This document shows positions 50,646-59,488 of a DNA stretch of 64,000 bases, piece after piece (within the stretch, counting starts at the first letter, position 1; every line of letters begins with the position of its first letter). The DNA comes from JAFMJV01 sp034436555 (lineage in GTDB: Bacteria; Chloroflexota; Limnocylindria; Limnocylindrales; CSP1-4), in contig DAOTUU010000020.1 in assembly GCA_034436555.1 (NCBI GenBank), positions 56,175 through 120,174 on the forward strand, given 5' to 3'. The translations under genes were made by a program, and so were the position numbers. Under the pieces are notes generated by a model. It saw nothing but the letters and a program-made list of their open reading frames with translations. It searched no databases and had not been told where the DNA came from.

Positions 50646-51365
50646 TCAGGCGTTGAGGTCCTCGGTCTCTCCCGTGGCCAGGAACACGACGTCCTCCGCG
50701 ATGTTCGTCACGCGGTCGCCGATCCGCTCCAGGTAGTGGGCCGCGAACAGGACCCGGGCGCCGCCGTCCACGTTCGTGGGGTCCGATCGCATGGCGTGGA
50801 GCATCTCCGCGAACGTGGCATGGTAGAGGCGGTCCATCTCGTCGTCGCGGGAGGCGACCTCGCGGGCCATCGCCTCATCCACGTCGACGAGCGCGCGGAG
50901 CACGTCCCGGACCATCTGCGCCACGAGACGGCCCATCTCCGAGAGGTGGCCGTTCGTGCCCACGTTGGGCAGCGGCGCCAGCTTGCGCGCCTGCTTCGCC
51001 ACCGACGAGGCGTGGTCGCCCATGCGCTCCAGGTCGTAGGCCACGTGATCGAGCGCGAGCATGAAGCGCAGGTCGCTGGCCACCGGCTGCTGGGTGGCGA
51101 TGGTGCGAGTCACCAGCGCCGTGATGAGCCGCTGTGCCTCGTTCAGGCGTCCGTCGCCAGCGATTACGCCGAGCGCGATGTCCGGGTCGTGCCGCTCCAG
51201 GGCATCGATGGCGCGCAGCACCTGGTCCGCCACCATGCTGCCAAGGCGCAGCACGTTGTCCTTGATCTCTCGCTCGTCGCGGTCCAGCGGGTCGCGCTGG
51301 GATGAGGCGCCCGCGGCGTGGCGGGTGGGCAGGTCTGCCGGCGCGAGGCTGTCGGGGGTGTCCAT
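50646..51365 (-). CDS. phoU: Phosphate signalling protein PhoU
   Basis: This 239-residue protein has two three-helix PhoU repeats: 'DNVLRLGSMVADQVLRAIDALERHDPDIALGVIAGDGRLNEAQRLI' and 'EMGRLVAQMVRDVLRALVDVDEAMAREVASRDDEMDRLYHATFAEML', with the metal-binding motifs 'LALDHVAYDLERMGDHASSVAK' and 'FAAHYLERIGDRVTNIAEDVVFL'. PhoU links phosphate import to the PhoR/PhoB system. No Pst genes are seen here, only Pit. It lies 45 bases upstream of sixA on the same strand, so a two-gene operon is likely. Confidence 0.95.
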   Translation of the reverse strand: MDTPDSLAPADLPTRHAAGASSQRDPLDRDEREIKDNVLRLGSMVADQVLRAIDALERHDPDIALGVIAGDGRLNEAQRLITALVTRTIATQQPVASDLRFMLALDHVAYDLERMGDHASSVAKQARKLAPLPNVGTNGHLSEMGRLVAQMVRDVLRALVDVDEAMAREVASRDDEMDRLYHATFAEMLHAMRSDPTNVDGGARVLFAAHYLERIGDRVTNIAEDVVFLATGETEDLNA

Positions 51366-51489
51366 CCTGTGCCTGAATCGTCTCCCATCCCGGGGTTTCG
51401 CGCGCGCTTCGCGTGTCGGCCGCGATCCGCGAGCGTCGGGCGGCCGTGGCATCACCCGGTTCGTGCGATGTCGGCGGGCAGGCGGAGTC

Positions 51490-51495
51490 TATGAT
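51490..51495 (+). promoter_or_regulatory. -10 box TATGAT
   Basis: TATGAT is a good -10 match 66 bases before the ATG at 51562, giving a leader of about 60 bases that contains a tandem repeat. Confidence 0.45.
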
Positions 51496-51510
51496 CATCG
51501 CCAGCCACGG

Positions 51511-51550
51511 GGGACGGCGACGAGCGGCCACGGGACGGCGACGAGCGGCC
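51511..51550 (+). repeat. 19-base direct repeat in a leader
   Basis: GGGACGGCGACGAGCGGCC occurs at 51511-51529 and 51532-51550 without mismatch, period 21, in the leader of the small coiled-coil gene. Confidence 0.9.
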
Positions 51551-51561
51551 GGAGGGCCAGG

Positions 51562-51879
51562 ATGGGCAGCGTGTCGAGACGCAAGGATCGGGCTGGCGGC
51601 AAGAGCGATCGCAAGCGGCTGGCCCGGGTGACCGCGGACCTCGAGAAGGCGCGTGCCAAGCGCGACAAGGCGCAGGCGCGCGTGGAGGCGCTGGAGGCGA
51701 TCGCGGAGGAGCTCGCGGGTCGCCTCGTCGCCGAGGCGACCGAGGCCGCCGAGGCCGCGGAGACGAGGGGCCGGCCGTCGGACGCGGGAGCGGGTCCGGA
51801 CGCGGGGGCGGACGCGGGGGCGGCGGGTTCGGACGCGGGGGCGGACGCGCGGGCGGGAGGGGACGCCGGGCAGGCCTGA
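51562..51879 (+). CDS. Small basic coiled-coil protein, function unknown
   Basis: The 105-residue protein starts with a basic, Lys/Arg-rich segment (SRRKDRAGGKSDRKRLARVTADLEK), continues as a predicted coiled coil (ARAKRDKAQARVEALEAIAEELAGRLVAEATEAAEAAE) and ends in Gly/Ala/Asp repeats. I know no family. The ATG has GGAGGG five bases upstream and a clear -10 box, which make it likely to be a real gene. It diverges from phoU. Confidence 0.55.
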   Translation: MGSVSRRKDRAGGKSDRKRLARVTADLEKARAKRDKAQARVEALEAIAEELAGRLVAEATEAAEAAETRGRPSDAGAGPDAGADAGAAGSDAGADARAGGDAGQA

Positions 51880-52009
51880 CCCTCGGCGCGCGCCGACACG
51901 CGAGGCCGGTCTCGCGCCTCCCGCTCGGGCGCCGCGCGCCCAGAAGCCCTCCCGACCAGGCGCCTCGCGGCCCGGCGGCGAGCGCGACCGGCGGCGAGCG
52001 CGACCGGCG

Positions 52010-53752
52010 TCAGAGGGTGGCGAGCGCGAGGGCCAGCGAGCGGCGATACCCGGCGCCCTCCACCCGACGCCACAGCGGACTGAAGCGGCGCCGCAGGCGC
52101 GCCACCTCCGCCTCTCGGGTGTCCAGGTAGAGGCGCACCGCGGCGAGCGACTCCGGAGTCACCCGCGCGGCGTTCGCGGTCAGCCAGGTGCGCGCACGTC
52201 CGGCGGCCACGTCCGCGTCGTTGAGCAGGCCCAGGTGGTCCTGGAGCGCCACGACCTGCGCGATCAGCTGGTCGGTGCGCGGCGGCAGCACCTCCCGGAA
52301 CGACTCCAGGGTGTAACGCAGTCGCTTGCAGTCGATGCGCAGCGCGTGGAGGGCGGGCACGTCCGCCCAGGCGAGCGTCGTGGCGTGGGCGCGGACGTGC
52401 TCATAGGCCGTCCAGATGCGACCGGCAGCGGTGTGTCGCACCAGCTGCGGGGTGCCCGGTGCGGCGGCCACCTCGCCCTGGCCGATCGTCTCGGTGAAGT
52501 CGAGGTAGTCCTCCACGAAGTTGCGGTAATCCCGGGAGTCGAGCATCGCGATGAGCTCCACGCGATGCTCCTCGCGCTCGCGCTCCCAGTCCGCCCGCAG
52601 CGCCTGCATCGCGGCCCGTCCATCCTCGGGCAGCAGCGTGAGGTATGCGGCGAGGTCCTCCAGCATCACGTCCAGGTCGCGCACCAGGCCGAGGGCCGCC
52701 GCCACGGCCCGCAGCTCCCGCACGTAGCGCCTCTGGACGCGCGGCTTGTAGGCACCATCGAACACGCGCCACATCGCGCGCATGCGACGGGTCGCGACGC
52801 GCATCTTGTGGAGGTCCTCGATGTCCTCGCCGCTGCGCGTCCCGGCCTCCACCGCGAGCATCCGCGCGAGGTGCATCCGGAGAAGCTTGCGACCGGCCTC
52901 CGCGAGCGTGTCGTCGGCCGCGATCCCGGGTGCCTTGGGGACCTTGGGCAGCTCGTGGGTCCGGAAGGCCCCCGCCTCCTTGACCAGCTGCTCGGCGATC
53001 TCCTCCTTGGAGCGCGGCTCCGGCGTCACCAGGCCGGAGGCCTCCAGCAGCGTCGCAAGCCGATGGAGCAGCGTCTCCCGTCCATCGGAAGACTCCACCT
53101 CGAGCGCCACGAACGAACCGACCAGCGCACGCCCCGCGTGGACCTCCACCTCGTCCAGGGTGAACAGCGCGGCGCCATCGGGAGCCGTCACCCGTCGCTC
53201 ATGGCGCTGCTGGCGGATCGTGAACAGCGCCCGCAGCCGCGCGGCGCCGCGCAGCTCCTCCACCAGCTCCCGGGCGGGCGACTCGGGCCAGGCGTCGGGG
53301 TCCAGCCGGGTCGTGGCGGGAGCCTCCAGCTCGATGCGCCGGCGGATGGCGCGGCTGGCAGGCGCTCCGCCCGGCACGACGCTCGGCGTGCGTCCCGACG
53401 ACTTGACCGTGAGGACCGTCCGGTGGCCGCGCCGACGCAGCCGCGCCCCGAACCCGTGGCGCTCGAGCGCCCGGTGGGGCGTGTCGAAGTACACGTCCTC
53501 CACGGCGGTGGTGACCGCCGGACTGACCACCACCCCGTCGAGGTGGGCGGACCAGTCGGTCTCCAGCCATGTCTGGAACGACGCCAGGTCGCGGACCAGG
53601 TATTTCAGCTCGATCTCGCGCGGGGGCGCCGACCTGGGCGCGGCCGCGGTCTCCCTGGGTGCGGCCGCGGTCTCCCTGGGTGCGGCCGCGGTCTCGTCGC
53701 GGCTCGCCTGTCGGCGGGGCGGGGTCGCCCGGACCGGCGCATCTGACACCAT
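52010..53752 (-). CDS. CYTH-CHAD polyphosphate-binding protein
   Basis: This 580-residue protein joins two domains tied to polyphosphate. The N-terminal CYTH (triphosphate tunnel) domain has the ExExK start 'REIELKYLVRDL', 'VYFDTPHRALERHGFGARLRRRGHRTVLTVKSSG' and an acidic tunnel 'LDEVEVHAG'. The C-terminal CHAD domain has the repeated basic helices 'EDIEDLHKMRVATRRMRAMWRVF' and 'DVPALHALRIDCKRLRYTLESF' that bind polyphosphate. Before them is a tail with three 21-base tandem repeats (ETAAAPR). The start shares one base with the ppk1 stop (TGATG), so the pair is coupled. Triphosphatase or polyphosphate-granule targeting are both possible. Confidence 0.9.
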   Translation of the reverse strand: MVSDAPVRATPPRRQASRDETAAAPRETAAAPRETAAAPRSAPPREIELKYLVRDLASFQTWLETDWSAHLDGVVVSPAVTTAVEDVYFDTPHRALERHGFGARLRRRGHRTVLTVKSSGRTPSVVPGGAPASRAIRRRIELEAPATTRLDPDAWPESPARELVEELRGAARLRALFTIRQQRHERRVTAPDGAALFTLDEVEVHAGRALVGSFVALEVESSDGRETLLHRLATLLEASGLVTPEPRSKEEIAEQLVKEAGAFRTHELPKVPKAPGIAADDTLAEAGRKLLRMHLARMLAVEAGTRSGEDIEDLHKMRVATRRMRAMWRVFDGAYKPRVQRRYVRELRAVAAALGLVRDLDVMLEDLAAYLTLLPEDGRAAMQALRADWEREREEHRVELIAMLDSRDYRNFVEDYLDFTETIGQGEVAAAPGTPQLVRHTAAGRIWTAYEHVRAHATTLAWADVPALHALRIDCKRLRYTLESFREVLPPRTDQLIAQVVALQDHLGLLNDADVAAGRARTWLTANAARVTPESLAAVRLYLDTREAEVARLRRRFSPLWRRVEGAGYRRSLALALATL

Positions 53753-55851
53753 CAACCTCCTGCGCTGGAACCGGCTCGCGCGCGGTTCATGAGCGTCGTG
53801 AACGTGTCGATGCCGCGCGGCTCCTGGGTGATCGACTCCACGCGCCGCCACTGGGCGTCCGGCCCGAGCGTCCAGGCACGACGATCGTCCGAGAGCATCA
53901 CCGTGACGATCTCGCGCAGCCGGGTCTGGAGCAGCGGGTCCGCGACCGGGGTGAGCGTCTCCACGCGTCGGTCCAGGTTGCGCTCCATCATGTCCGCAGA
54001 TCCGATCCAGAACCGCTCGCGCGCGTCCTGTCCGAAGCAGTAGATGCGCGAATGCTCCAGGTAGCGACCCACGACCGATCGCACCCTGATCGTCTCGGAC
54101 CAGCCTGGCCTGCCCGGCAGCACGGTGCACATGCCCCGGACGATGAGGTCGATGGGCACGCCGGCCCGGCTGGCCTCGTACAGCGCGGAGGTGATGCCGG
54201 GGTCCACGAGCGCGTTCATCTTCAGCACGATCCGACCGTCGCCATGCTCGCGCTGGCGCTGCGCCTCCTGGTCGATGAGCGTGGTGATGCCCGTCCGGAT
54301 GCCCTGGGGAGACACGAGCAGTCGCCGGTACGCGCTCTTGCGCGCCACGCCCGTGAGCACGTTGAACAGGTCCGTCACGTCCGCACAGATGGTCGGGTCG
54401 TCGGTGAACAGGCCCAGGTCGGTGTAGATGCGCGCCGTCTTCGGGTTGTAGTTGCCGGTGCCCAGGTGGACGTATGAGCGCAGGCCGCGCCCCTCGCGTC
54501 GGATGACCAGCGCCGCCTTGCAGTGGGTCTTGAGGCCCACCACGCCGTACGCCACGTGGGCGCCCGCCCGCTCCAGGGCACGCGCCCACACGATGTTGGC
54601 TCGCTCGTCGAAGCGCGCCTTGATCTCCACGGTGACCACGACCTGCTTGCCGCGCTCGGCGGCGGCGATGAGGGCGCTTACGATGGGTGAATCGCCGGAC
54701 GTGCGATACAGCGTCATCTTGATGGTCAGGACGTCCGGATCCACGGCCGCCTGCTCGATGAACCGCTGGACGCTGGACGCGAACGACTCGTACGGGTGAT
54801 GCACCAGGAGGTCCGCCTCGCGGATGGCGGCGAGCACGTCGATGCCGTCCTCCTTGTCTGCCGGCACGAGCCGGGGCGGAGTCACGGGCTGCCACGGCGA
54901 TGCCTGGAGGTGCGGCGCATCCAGGTCCGCGACCGCGTTCAGGGCGGTGAGGTCCAGCATCCCGGCGATCTCGTAGACGTCGGCGGACTCGAGGGTCAGG
55001 CCCTGCTGGAGCAGCGCTCGCGTGGCGGGCGGCATGGAGCGCTCCACCTCCAGGCGCACCACCTTGCCGAATCGGCGCTTGCGCAGCTCCTCCTCGATCG
55101 CCAGCAGCAGGTCGTCCGCCTCGTCCTCCTCGATCTCAAGGTCCGCGTCGCGGGTCACCCGGAAGAGGTGGTGCTCCACGACCTCCATGCCCGGGAACAG
55201 GATGTCCAGGTTGTTGGCGATGATCTGCTCCAGCAGGATGAACGTGTGCGTCCCCACCTCCCACAGGCGCGGCAGCACCGGGGGCACCTTGATGCGCGCG
55301 AACCGATGCTCGCCCGTGTCCGGGTCGCGGACGGTCACCGCGAGCGACAGCGACAGGTCGCTGATGTAGGGGAAGGGATGCGCCGGATCCACCGCGAGCG
55401 GCGTGAGCACCGGGAAGATCTGGTCCAGGAACTGCTGTCGCAGCTCACGCTGGCGCTCGGGCCGATCCTGGTAGCGGACGATCCGGATGTGCTCCTCAGC
55501 GAGGTCCGCGTGGATCCGGAGGTACGTGTCCGAGAGCTCCGACTGCAACTGGAGCACGCGCGCCCGGGCGCGGTCCAGCACCTCCCTGGCGGACAGGCCA
55601 TCCGGTGACGGGCGCGAATATCCCGCGGCGACCTGCTGCTTGAGGCCCGCCACCCGGATCTGGAAGAACTCGTCCAGGTTGCTCGTGAAGATGGCGAGGA
55701 AGCGCGTCCGCTCCAGCAGCGGGTTGCGCTCGTCCTGCGCCTCGTGCAGCACGCGCCGGTTGAACTCCAGCCACGACAGCTCCCGGTTGATGTAGGGGAT
55801 CCGGGCGGTGCGCGTGGCCTTCCGCTGGGCGATGGGTCGGGTGGCGGTCAC
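53752..55851 (-). CDS. ppk1: Polyphosphate kinase 1
   Basis: This 699-residue enzyme makes polyphosphate from ATP. It has all Ppk1 parts: N-domain 'INRELSWLEFNRRVLHEA' and 'SNLDEFFQIRVAGL', 'DILVHHPYESF'-type block ('EADLLVHHPYESFASSVQRFIEQAA'), 'TLYRTSGDSPIVSALIAAAERGKQVVVTVEIKARFDE', the phospho-acceptor His near residue 462 in 'YVHLGTGNYNPKTARIYTD', and the second His in 'VGRYLEHSRIYCFG'. The GTG start is preceded by AGGAG. A TACAAT -10 box gives a leader of about 27 bases. It is the first gene of an operon with the CYTH-CHAD gene. Confidence 0.96.
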   Translation of the reverse strand: MTATRPIAQRKATRTARIPYINRELSWLEFNRRVLHEAQDERNPLLERTRFLAIFTSNLDEFFQIRVAGLKQQVAAGYSRPSPDGLSAREVLDRARARVLQLQSELSDTYLRIHADLAEEHIRIVRYQDRPERQRELRQQFLDQIFPVLTPLAVDPAHPFPYISDLSLSLAVTVRDPDTGEHRFARIKVPPVLPRLWEVGTHTFILLEQIIANNLDILFPGMEVVEHHLFRVTRDADLEIEEDEADDLLLAIEEELRKRRFGKVVRLEVERSMPPATRALLQQGLTLESADVYEIAGMLDLTALNAVADLDAPHLQASPWQPVTPPRLVPADKEDGIDVLAAIREADLLVHHPYESFASSVQRFIEQAAVDPDVLTIKMTLYRTSGDSPIVSALIAAAERGKQVVVTVEIKARFDERANIVWARALERAGAHVAYGVVGLKTHCKAALVIRREGRGLRSYVHLGTGNYNPKTARIYTDLGLFTDDPTICADVTDLFNVLTGVARKSAYRRLLVSPQGIRTGITTLIDQEAQRQREHGDGRIVLKMNALVDPGITSALYEASRAGVPIDLIVRGMCTVLPGRPGWSETIRVRSVVGRYLEHSRIYCFGQDARERFWIGSADMMERNLDRRVETLTPVADPLLQTRLREIVTVMLSDDRRAWTLGPDAQWRRVESITQEPRGIDTFTTLMNRARAGSSAGG

Positions 55852-55883
55852 GGGGCGATCGGCTCCTGGGACGCTGGGCCGTC

Positions 55884-55889
55884 ATTGTA
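55884..55889 (-). promoter_or_regulatory. -10 box TACAAT for ppk1
   Basis: TACAAT on the minus strand is the best -10 match near ppk1, 32 bases before the GTG at 55851, with AGGAG in the short leader. No TTGACA-like -35 is seen. Confidence 0.5.
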
Positions 55890-56014
55890 GGCCACGCGCC
55901 GGTGCCTGCCGCACCACCGGGCTCGTCGGCTCACATTGACGGCGACGCCCGATGTCCCGATACTGCGCGGCCACGGGGGCGGGTGGATCGGTGCGATCGG
56001 GGAGGGACCGACGG

Positions 56015-56869
56015 ATGGAGACGGTGCGCTCGATGCGGCGCCTGGGCAGGGTCGTCGCGGCGGCGACGCTGGCGGGGGTGCTGGTGGGTGGTGCCGCACC
56101 CGCGGCGGCATTCCATCGCGAGGGTGTGACCGAGGCGATGAGCCTGAACATCCTGGCCAAGGGGCCGCTGCGCGGCATCGTGCTCATCGAGGCGAACGAC
56201 GACGAGGCGCACATCTACCAGGTCTTCAAGGGACTGCCGACGACGGGGAAGCTGCGGGCCGTTCTGAGCACCAAGCCCTGCACCAAGGCCCACACCGCCG
56301 CCGATCGCGTCCTGGGCTGGAGCCTGGGAGCCAGCAACCCCACGTCCGTCCGGGCGTCGTACTTCGCGATGGACCTGGATGGCGTGGCCACAGGCTGGTA
56401 CACGACGCTGCGCATCTTCCGCGGCGGCGGCACGGGCGATCAGCGCGCGTGCACCCAGGCGCTGCACGGGTCGGAGGCCGCGACGGCCGAGGCCTACGAG
56501 CTCAAGAACGTGCTGGTGAGCAACCTCCTGGGCGCGCCCGGTCCGCGCGGGCTGGTCACCGTCGGCACGCCCACCGACGGCGGGCCCATCCGGGTGCGCG
56601 CGCTGCTGCTGCACAAGGATCGCGGCACGTTCCGCCTGGTGGGCAGCAGGAAGCCGTGCGGCCAGGCCCACACGGGCGCCGCGAAGGTCTTCGCCAGGAC
56701 CTACTCGCTGGGGGATACGGCCACCCATGAGGTGGGCCACTGGGTCAGCGTGGTCGGCCCGTCCGGCGATGCTGCCGAGGCGATGCGGTCGATCCGCCTG
56801 TTCAAGGGCGCCGGGACGGGTCGACAGGTCGAATGCCGCGGCATCATCGCGGTGCTCATCGGGATCTGA
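56015..56869 (+). CDS. Exported protein with two repeated domains, unknown function
   Basis: I do not recognise this 284-residue exported protein. After the signal peptide (RVVAAATLAGVLVGGAAPAAA) it contains two domains of about 115 residues that resemble each other: each has a strand region, then 'STKPCTKAHTAADRV' or 'SRKPCGQAHTGAAKVFA', a strand pair, and 'LRIFRGGGTGDQRAC' or 'IRLFKGAGTGRQVEC'. The Cys of each block probably pairs within its domain. The ATG has GGAGGG about nine bases upstream. It diverges from ppk1. Confidence 0.68.
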   Translation: METVRSMRRLGRVVAAATLAGVLVGGAAPAAAFHREGVTEAMSLNILAKGPLRGIVLIEANDDEAHIYQVFKGLPTTGKLRAVLSTKPCTKAHTAADRVLGWSLGASNPTSVRASYFAMDLDGVATGWYTTLRIFRGGGTGDQRACTQALHGSEAATAEAYELKNVLVSNLLGAPGPRGLVTVGTPTDGGPIRVRALLLHKDRGTFRLVGSRKPCGQAHTGAAKVFARTYSLGDTATHEVGHWVSVVGPSGDAAEAMRSIRLFKGAGTGRQVECRGIIAVLIGI

Positions 56870-56881
56870 CCCCGAGGCTGC

Positions 56882-57265
56882 TCAGCCCAGCCGGTGTCGC
56901 GCGTGTGGCTCCGCGGCACGCGCGGCCGTGTCCTCGGGGCAGGGGCACTCCTCGCGCAGGCGCTGGAACGTGTAGAACCCGGTGTGGTGGCCGTCCGCCC
57001 AGGTGGGCTGCACCGCGTACTGGCCGACCAGCTGGAGGTCGGTGAGGGTGGTCTGCGCGTCCGTGAGCACGGGTGAGGAATCCAGCCAGCCGGGCATGCC
57101 CGCCTCCCCGCGACAGAACGCGCATGGGCAGAGCCAGCGCAGGGTCACGAAGTCGTAGCGCGTCTGGTGGCCGTCCGCCCATTCGATGAGCAGCTCCCGG
57201 GCGGATCGGTCGGCGTGGATGCGGGTCGGCGACAGGTATTCGCCGCCGGTCGTGTAGCTGGGCAT
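56882..57265 (-). CDS. DUF971 protein
   Basis: This 127-residue protein has the DUF971 (gamma-butyrobetaine hydroxylase-like N-terminal) fold: 'ELLIEWADGHQTRYDFVTLRWLCPCAFCRGE' with its conserved Trp-x-Asp-Gly-His and Cys motif, and a matching second half 'YAVQPTWADGHHTGFYTFQRLREECPC'. The domain occurs alone or fused to iron-sulfur carriers and is suspected of a role in metal-cluster handling. No partner is seen here. The ATG at 57265 is chosen because the conserved domain begins soon after. Confidence 0.88.
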   Translation of the reverse strand: MPSYTTGGEYLSPTRIHADRSARELLIEWADGHQTRYDFVTLRWLCPCAFCRGEAGMPGWLDSSPVLTDAQTTLTDLQLVGQYAVQPTWADGHHTGFYTFQRLREECPCPEDTAARAAEPHARHRLG

Positions 57266-57327
57266 GTCGATGGGATTCTGACACGCGACGGCGACGAGCC
57301 ACGAGTCCGGCGCGCCGAGGGTCCGAC

Positions 57328-57333
57328 TAGACT
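57328..57333 (+). promoter_or_regulatory. -10 box TAGACT, leaderless S9 peptidase gene
   Basis: TAGACT ends seven bases before the ATG at 57341 and decides that start. Confidence 0.55.
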
Positions 57334-57340
57334 GCGCAGG

Positions 57341-59488
57341 ATGACCCGAACGCCCCGGCCCGACGATCTGCATGCCCTGCGCGTGCCGACCGACGTGCGC
57401 ATCTCCCCCGACGCCACGAGGGTGGTCTTCAGCCTCCAGGAGTCGGCTCCCGCGCGGGATGCCTACCGCTCGTCGCTATGGATCGCGCCCGCCGACGGCG
57501 CCGCGCCCGCCGACGGCGCCGCGCCCGCCCGCCGGCTCACCCTCGGGATGCGCCGTGACACGAGCCCACGCTGGAGCCCGGACGGCCGGACGCTCGCGTT
57601 CCTGAGCGACCGGGGTGCGGTCCTGGAAGCCGGCGCGGCGGTCGAGCGACCTGCGCCACCCGCCTCCCCGGGATCCCCGGACTCGGCGACGCGCGGCAGG
57701 GTCCAGGTCTGGCTGCTGCCCATGGACGGGGGCGAGGCGGCGCAGCTGACGCACCTGCCGGAGGACGTGACGGACCTCGCCTGGAGCCCGGACGGGACCC
57801 GACTGTGCCTCGTCTCCGCATCCGTGCGGCCACACCGGGCCGTCGAGCGCCGCGGACCCGGCGATCCGCCGGCGCGTGACGCGCGGCTCATCGACCGGTT
57901 GCAGTACCAGCTCAACGGCCTCGGCTTCATCCATGACCGTGCGCCCAGCCTGTGGGTCGTGGATGTGGCGACCGGGCTCCCGCGACGCCTCACGAGCGGC
58001 ACCGCGCATGACACCTCTCCCGCCTGGAGCCCGGACGGGACGCGCATCGCGTTCGTGAGCGACCGCCATCCCGACGCGGACCTGACGTGGCGCACAGACC
58101 TGTACCTGGTGGACGCCGAGGGCGGCGCCCCCGTGCGCATCAGCGGCGGACGCGGCGACCGGATGTTCAGCCACCCGGCGTGGAGCCACGACGGATCCAT
58201 CATCGCGGCGTACGGCCACCGGATGCCCGTGGGTGCGTCGTCCCGCTCCGACCTGTGGCTGTTCCGGCCGCGCCGCGACGATCCGGGCGAGAACCTCACC
58301 GCCGCCTCCGACCGGGAGCTCACCGCGACCCTCAACAGCGACGTGCTGGGATTCGTCGCGGCCGGACCCATCTGGGGCCCGGACGACCGGTGGCTGGTGG
58401 TCGGGGCGCCCGTGGAGGGAAGCTGCGAGCTGTGGCGGGTCCATCGCGCGGATGGTCGCGTGGAGCGGCTGACCCAGGACCACCACGTCCTCTCGCGCCA
58501 GGACGGCGTGTCCGCGGGCGGGGGGTTGCGGATCGCCGCGATCCGCCAGACCGCCACCTCGATCCCGGAGGTGGTCGTCCTGGACGTGCCGGCCCCCGGG
58601 GACCGCGCCGCCGTACCCGCCGCGCCCCTGGTGCCCCGGCCGGTGACGGCGCTGCACGCGGGCGCATGCGCGGACGTCGCGCTCGTGGAGCCACAGGAGC
58701 GCTGGCACGAGCAGGACGGTCGTCGCATCCAGGGCTGGTTCCTCGAGGCGCCCGCACGCGACGGTCATCCGGCGCCGCTGGTCGTGGAGATCCACGGCGG
58801 TCCGGCCTCGCTGTATGGCTGGTCCCTGTTCTGGGAATGGCAGTGCCTCGTGGCGGCCGGCATCAGCGTGTACGCCTGCAATCCGCGCGGATCGGAGGGG
58901 TACGGCCAGGACTTCATCCATGCCAACCTGGCCGACTGGGGGCCCGGGCCCATGGCCGACGTGATGGCGGGCGTGGAAGCCCTGGTCGCGGACGGCCTGG
59001 CGGATCCCGAGCGCCTCGGCGTGACCGGCGGCTCCTACGGCGGCTACCTCACCGCATGGATCATCGGCCACACCGACCGCTTCCGGGCGGCGGTCGCCTG
59101 TCGCGGCGTCTACGACCTGACCGCGCAGATGCTCAGCGGCGACATCGGGGGACCGCTGTTCGGGCGCTACGAGTTCGGGGTCAACCCCTGGGAGGACCCG
59201 GCGCTGTATCGCGCGCACTCGCCCATCACGCATGCGGCCGCCATCCGCACGCCGCTGCTCATCCAGCACGCGGAGCGCGACCTGCGCTGCCCCATCACCC
59301 AGGCGGAGGAGCTGTTCGCGGTGCTCCGCTCTCTGCGACGGCCGGTGCGGCTGATGCGCACGCCCGACGAGACGCACGAGCTCACCCGCAGCGGCCAGCC
59401 GTTCCGGCGCGTGGAGCACCTGGAGCGCATCCGTGACTGGTTCGCCCACTTCCTGGTCGACGGCAGGCGGGACCTGCCCCCGGCATGA
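57341..59488 (+). CDS. S9 family prolyl-oligopeptidase-like peptidase
   Basis: This 715-residue cytosolic peptidase has an N-terminal beta-propeller with PD40 blades ('RWSPDGRTLAFLSD', 'AWSPDGTRLCLVS', 'AWSPDGTRIAFVSD', 'AWSHDGSIIAAYG') and a C-terminal alpha/beta-hydrolase domain. The triad is Ser 565 in 'GVTGGSYGGYLTAW', Asp 647 in 'QHAERDLRCP' and His 679 in 'DETHELTR'. 'VVEIHGGPASLYGWSLFWEWQ' is the oxyanion loop. It probably cleaves oligopeptides, in the acylaminoacyl-peptidase group. Residues near 49-60 carry a tandem PADGAA repeat. Its stop overlaps the next gene start as ATGA. Confidence 0.93.
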   Translation: MTRTPRPDDLHALRVPTDVRISPDATRVVFSLQESAPARDAYRSSLWIAPADGAAPADGAAPARRLTLGMRRDTSPRWSPDGRTLAFLSDRGAVLEAGAAVERPAPPASPGSPDSATRGRVQVWLLPMDGGEAAQLTHLPEDVTDLAWSPDGTRLCLVSASVRPHRAVERRGPGDPPARDARLIDRLQYQLNGLGFIHDRAPSLWVVDVATGLPRRLTSGTAHDTSPAWSPDGTRIAFVSDRHPDADLTWRTDLYLVDAEGGAPVRISGGRGDRMFSHPAWSHDGSIIAAYGHRMPVGASSRSDLWLFRPRRDDPGENLTAASDRELTATLNSDVLGFVAAGPIWGPDDRWLVVGAPVEGSCELWRVHRADGRVERLTQDHHVLSRQDGVSAGGGLRIAAIRQTATSIPEVVVLDVPAPGDRAAVPAAPLVPRPVTALHAGACADVALVEPQERWHEQDGRRIQGWFLEAPARDGHPAPLVVEIHGGPASLYGWSLFWEWQCLVAAGISVYACNPRGSEGYGQDFIHANLADWGPGPMADVMAGVEALVADGLADPERLGVTGGSYGGYLTAWIIGHTDRFRAAVACRGVYDLTAQMLSGDIGGPLFGRYEFGVNPWEDPALYRAHSPITHAAAIRTPLLIQHAERDLRCPITQAEELFAVLRSLRRPVRLMRTPDETHELTRSGQPFRRVEHLERIRDWFAHFLVDGRRDLPPA

